Assembly: GCA_001816645.1 (NCBI GenBank)
Contig: MHCO01000032.1
Location: forward strand, 15,618-22,767
DNA: 7,150 nucleotides
Origin: Candidatus Woykebacteria bacterium GWB1_45_5
Lineage (GTDB): Bacteria; Patescibacteriota; Microgenomatia; Woykebacterales; RBG-16-39-9b
Direction: 5' to 3'
Position numbers and translations under genes: made by a program. The notes below the pieces were generated by a model that did not search any database, was not told the DNA's origin, and saw only the letters and a list, made by a program, of their open reading frames with translations. Every line of letters starts with the position of its first letter. Position 1 is the stretch's first letter. This document shows positions 4,629-7,150 of this stretch, piece after piece.

Positions 4629-5657
4629 TCAGACGACTTCGATCTTATTGACCCCCGTTTGCTCCTCCACCCGACCAACAACAGCCGCCGAAATTCCCAA
4701 AGATTCGAAGAAACGAACCACCTGGGCCGCCTGCCTTTTTTGGACAGGAGCAATCATCATCAGGCCCATGTTGAAAGTCGAAAACATCTCCTCGTCAGAG
4801 ATACTCCCTGCCTCTTGGACCTTTTGGAAGAGCGGTGGTACTTGCCAGCTTTTCCGATCAAGTCTGGCGCAAAAACCCGATGGAAGCAAACTAGCCAACT
4901 TGCCCCTCTCACCTAGACCTCCGCCGGTAATATGAGCCCAACCCCGGATAGTTTTATACGTCCGGTTTGCTTTCAGAACCGGCCTCGTAAATATCGGGGC
5001 TGGCTTCAAAATCTCCTCAGGACCCACAGCGCTTTCCCTTGCTGCCACTTTCTCGGGCGGAAAAACATGGCGCATCAGACTGAAGCCGTTACTACCACCG
5101 CCAAAGGAAGGAAGAGCAACAAGAAGATCCCCTAGCCGAGTATCTTGACCGTGGCGAAGAGCACCTTCTTCGTAAACTCCTACGCTCACACCAACCAACT
5201 CGTAGTGGGAACCAGCGTAGAAACCGGGCATTTCGGCGGTCTCACCGGCGATGTAAGGAACCCCCGCCCTTTTACAACCTTCCACCACCCCTTTGGTTAC
5301 CGAGGAAAACACGGTTTCATCGATCGTATTTGTTCCCCGGTAGGCTGCAAAGCAGATCGGGTAGATATTGTAACGCGCGTGATCATCGACGCACATTGCT
5401 ACTAGATCTATACCGACCGTATCGTGGATTCCACAGGCGGCAGCGTAAAGTAGTTTTGTTCCGACACCATCCACGGTAGCGTGAAGCCGTGGCCGTCCAG
5501 GAAGCCGGAGTGCTTTTATCAACTGGATTGCAGGTAAACCTGTGTCGACCACAACCGTCTCGTCAAAGGTTTGCTGCATCTGTCGAAAAGCATCCGCACT
5601 AGCCGCGTCGCCCCGAGCGATATTCACACCAGCATCTTCGTAAGTCGATCCCTTCAC
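4629..5657 (-). CDS. purM: phosphoribosylformylglycinamidine cyclo-ligase (AIR synthetase), divergent
   Basis: PurM converts FGAM and ATP to AIR in de novo purine synthesis, in the cytosol. The 342-aa length is close to E. coli PurM (345). Recognisable motifs are TYEDAGVNI (5-13), TVDGVGTKL (61-69), HDTVGIDLVAMCV (78-90), GETAEMPG (138-145), SNGFSLMRH (189-197), HITGGGLGE (242-250) and MFSTFNMGLMMI (291-302). Several usual features are altered: the glycine-rich stretch before the first motif is replaced by TGLPAIQLIKAL (39-50), VNDL with the following segment becomes VDDHARYNIYP (90-100), and HSNG becomes GSNG (188-191). The start is GTG, set by a strong GGAGG 6 nt upstream. It lies 12 bp after purH and ends at a terminator. 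Its G+C is visibly higher than that of purH and the flippase gene. Confidence 0.93.
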   Translation of the reverse strand: MKGSTYEDAGVNIARGDAASADAFRQMQQTFDETVVVDTGLPAIQLIKALRLPGRPRLHATVDGVGTKLLYAAACGIHDTVGIDLVAMCVDDHARYNIYPICFAAYRGTNTIDETVFSSVTKGVVEGCKRAGVPYIAGETAEMPGFYAGSHYELVGVSVGVYEEGALRHGQDTRLGDLLVALPSFGGGSNGFSLMRHVFPPEKVAARESAVGPEEILKPAPIFTRPVLKANRTYKTIRGWAHITGGGLGERGKLASLLPSGFCARLDRKSWQVPPLFQKVQEAGSISDEEMFSTFNMGLMMIAPVQKRQAAQVVRFFESLGISAAVVGRVEEQTGVNKIEVV

Positions 5658-5663
5658 GATCGT

Positions 5664-5669
5664 CCTCCT
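5664..5669 (-). promoter_or_regulatory. ribosome binding site fixing the purM GTG start
   Basis: AGGAGG on the minus strand begins immediately after the purH TAA stop (5672-5670) and sits 6 bases before the GTG at 5657. It decides the start of purM and suggests translation in tandem with purH. Confidence 0.85.
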
Positions 5670-7150
5670 TTAATGTTTAAATGCTCTCACTCCAGTAAAA
5701 ACCAAAGCAACCTTGTGTCTATTACAAAGATTGATTGTTTCCTGGTCGCGGAGTGAGCCTCCAGGCTGGATTATAGCCTTAATACCGGCTTTAATTAAAA
5801 TTTCTGGGCCATCAGCAAAAGGGAAAAAGCCATCCGAAGCAGCAACTGCGCCAATCGCCGTTTGCTGACTTTTACCTCGTGAAGGATCTGCACTCTTAAA
5901 AACGGCTAGTTTACACGCTTCTTTTCGATCTTGCTGGCCAACACCAGAAGAAATTAAGGTTTGGTTCTTGGCAATCGCCACTGCGTTAGAACGGGAAGCT
6001 TTAACAATCTTGAAGGCGAAAAGTAGATCTTCAATTTGTTTTTTGGTCGGTCGCTGCTTACTAACAATCTTTAAATCTTTTTCGGAAATTACTTTGGAAT
6101 CAAAATCACCCTTCAATATCCCCCCTCGAACGAATTTAAAATCGAAAGCCTTCCTAATCTTTGGCTTCTCCAAAGTGGGGTTTTCTAGGATAATTAAGTT
6201 TTTTCTTTCCCCAAAAAAATTTAAAGCAGCCACCTCTACTTTTGGCGCTAGAAGTACCTCAAAAAATTTCTTCTGACCCCTATCGAAAAGCATCTTTCTT
6301 GCCAACTTTTCGTCCACGAGCCGGTTGACAATTACGATCCCACCAAAGGCGGCTAGAGGGTCGCCTTCGTACCACGCTGAGTGATAAGCCTGATGGATCG
6401 AGTCTTTCGTCGCTGCGCCGCAAGGTGACCCGTGTTTCAGAATTGCGCAGGAAGGTTTCTCTTGACCAATTTCGCAAATTAGATCGATAGCGGCAGAAAT
6501 ATCTAGGGTGTTATTGAAAGAAACTTCTTTCCCCTGTAAAAATTTAAAATCAGAAATAGCTAAAGGATCGGCTGGGTCCTGGGTCTTATAAAACCAGCCT
6601 GCCAGATGAGGGTTTTCGCCGTAACGAAGTTTTTTACCTTCACAAAAATTTAACTTGATAATTTCCTCCTGGCAAAATCGTTTTGCTAAATAAACATCAA
6701 TTGCTGCGTCGTAATCAGCCACTTTCCAAAAAACTTTGGAGGCTAGACGCTTCTTTGTTTCTAACGAGACCTCACCAACTTTTTCCAACTCTCTCAAGAT
6801 CAATGGGTAATACTTTGGATCAGTCACTACTGTTACATATTCGTAATTCTTCGCCGCTGCCCGAAGCAAAGTAACTCCGCCAATATCAATCATTTCAACC
6901 GCTTCTTCAAGGCTGTGTTTGCCCGAAACTGTTTTTTCAAAGGGGTAAAGGCTGCAAACTACCATGTCGATTGGTTTGATGTTTGATTTTTTGATTTCAG
7001 CGCGATGTTTGGGTTTTTTTCGATCGAAAAGTAAGCCAGCGGCTATTTGATAAGCGATAGTCTTTACTCTTCCATCCAAAATTTCGGACCTGCCGGTTAT
7101 TTTTTCGATTGGCGTAACCTTGATCCCTGCTCTTTTCAAAAATCGAGAAG
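5670..7150 (-). CDS. purH: bifunctional AICAR formyltransferase / IMP cyclohydrolase, N-terminus cut by window edge
   Basis: PurH catalyses the last two steps of IMP synthesis: formylation of AICAR with 10-formyl-THF, then ring closure. About 492 residues are visible. The frame stays open to the edge, so roughly the first 30-35 residues of a 520-530-aa protein are missing; the TTG at 7139 is an internal leucine. Counting that leucine as 1, the cyclohydrolase part has GRVKT (23-27), LYPF (64-67), IDIGG (84-88) and AAAKN (94-98), holding the Lys, Tyr, Asp and Lys known to form that site. The transferase part has LRYGENPH (171-178), SFNN (207-210), LKHGSPCGAA (234-243) with the catalytic Lys-His, SRSNAV (382-387), ASDGFFPF (434-441), IQPGGS (457-462) and terminal FKH. 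The normally conserved HPxxHxG after GRVKT reads AYQIAAG (29-35). It is the first visible gene of a purH-purM operon. Confidence 0.96.
   Translation of the reverse strand, partial: SRFLKRAGIKVTPIEKITGRSEILDGRVKTIAYQIAAGLLFDRKKPKHRAEIKKSNIKPIDMVVCSLYPFEKTVSGKHSLEEAVEMIDIGGVTLLRAAAKNYEYVTVVTDPKYYPLILRELEKVGEVSLETKKRLASKVFWKVADYDAAIDVYLAKRFCQEEIIKLNFCEGKKLRYGENPHLAGWFYKTQDPADPLAISDFKFLQGKEVSFNNTLDISAAIDLICEIGQEKPSCAILKHGSPCGAATKDSIHQAYHSAWYEGDPLAAFGGIVIVNRLVDEKLARKMLFDRGQKKFFEVLLAPKVEVAALNFFGERKNLIILENPTLEKPKIRKAFDFKFVRGGILKGDFDSKVISEKDLKIVSKQRPTKKQIEDLLFAFKIVKASRSNAVAIAKNQTLISSGVGQQDRKEACKLAVFKSADPSRGKSQQTAIGAVAASDGFFPFADGPEILIKAGIKAIIQPGGSLRDQETINLCNRHKVALVFTGVRAFKH

Noticed and set aside
4599..5405. 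Several plus-strand open frames opposite purM
   Set aside because: They are antisense shadows of purM, lack ribosome sites and give no recognisable protein pattern.
7137..7139. TTG at 7139 as the true start of purH
   Set aside because: The frame continues upstream to the edge with SRF before LKRAG, fitting the internal PurH region before the GRVKT motif, and the family needs about 30 more N-terminal residues.

Overview
The window looks like chromosomal DNA from a small-genome bacterium. My best guess is the Candidate Phyla Radiation (Patescibacteria, perhaps the Microgenomates side). This rests on gene style: short single-pass envelope proteins with LysM or Ig-like ectodomains, tight gene packing, tRNA genes that encode CCA, and divergent purine enzymes. 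No marker gene here settles the lineage. UGA is used as a normal stop by four of the genes, so this is not a UGA-recoded lineage. No transposon, phage gene, CRISPR array or integrase is visible.

Left part (1-1999, plus strand). A near-consensus promoter and a roughly 130-nt leader with a nested hairpin precede a membrane-anchored double-LysM protein. A second promoter, whose -35 box overlaps that gene's stop codon, leads to tRNA-Gly(CCC). A third -10 box leads to a broken 5' half of a tRNA-Gly(GCC)-like gene that directly abuts an intact tRNA-Thr(CGT). Then comes a 167-bp G+C-rich, hairpin-dense, apparently noncoding stretch with a run of nine C, followed by a membrane-anchored protein with two Ig-like domains.

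Middle part (2005-4547, minus strand). A polysaccharide flippase (Wzx/MATE-like) and an O-antigen-ligase/Wzy-like membrane protein overlap by 4 bp (ATGA). They face the Ig-like gene tail to tail with only 5 bp between the stop codons. Together they suggest export and then ligation or polymerisation of a lipid-linked glycan. No glycosyltransferase genes are present in this window.

Right part (4593-7150, minus strand). purH (N-terminus beyond the window edge) and purM lie 12 bp apart and end at a clear intrinsic terminator. They supply steps of de novo IMP synthesis: AIR formation (PurM), then AICAR formylation and IMP cyclisation (PurH). Both depart from normally well-conserved family motifs while keeping their main catalytic residues, and purM is clearly richer in G+C than its neighbours.

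I do not see a clearly new multi-gene system. The items most worth a second look are the truncated tRNA fused to tRNA-Thr, the structured 1098-1264 region, the structured LysM-gene leader, and the divergent PurM/PurH pair.
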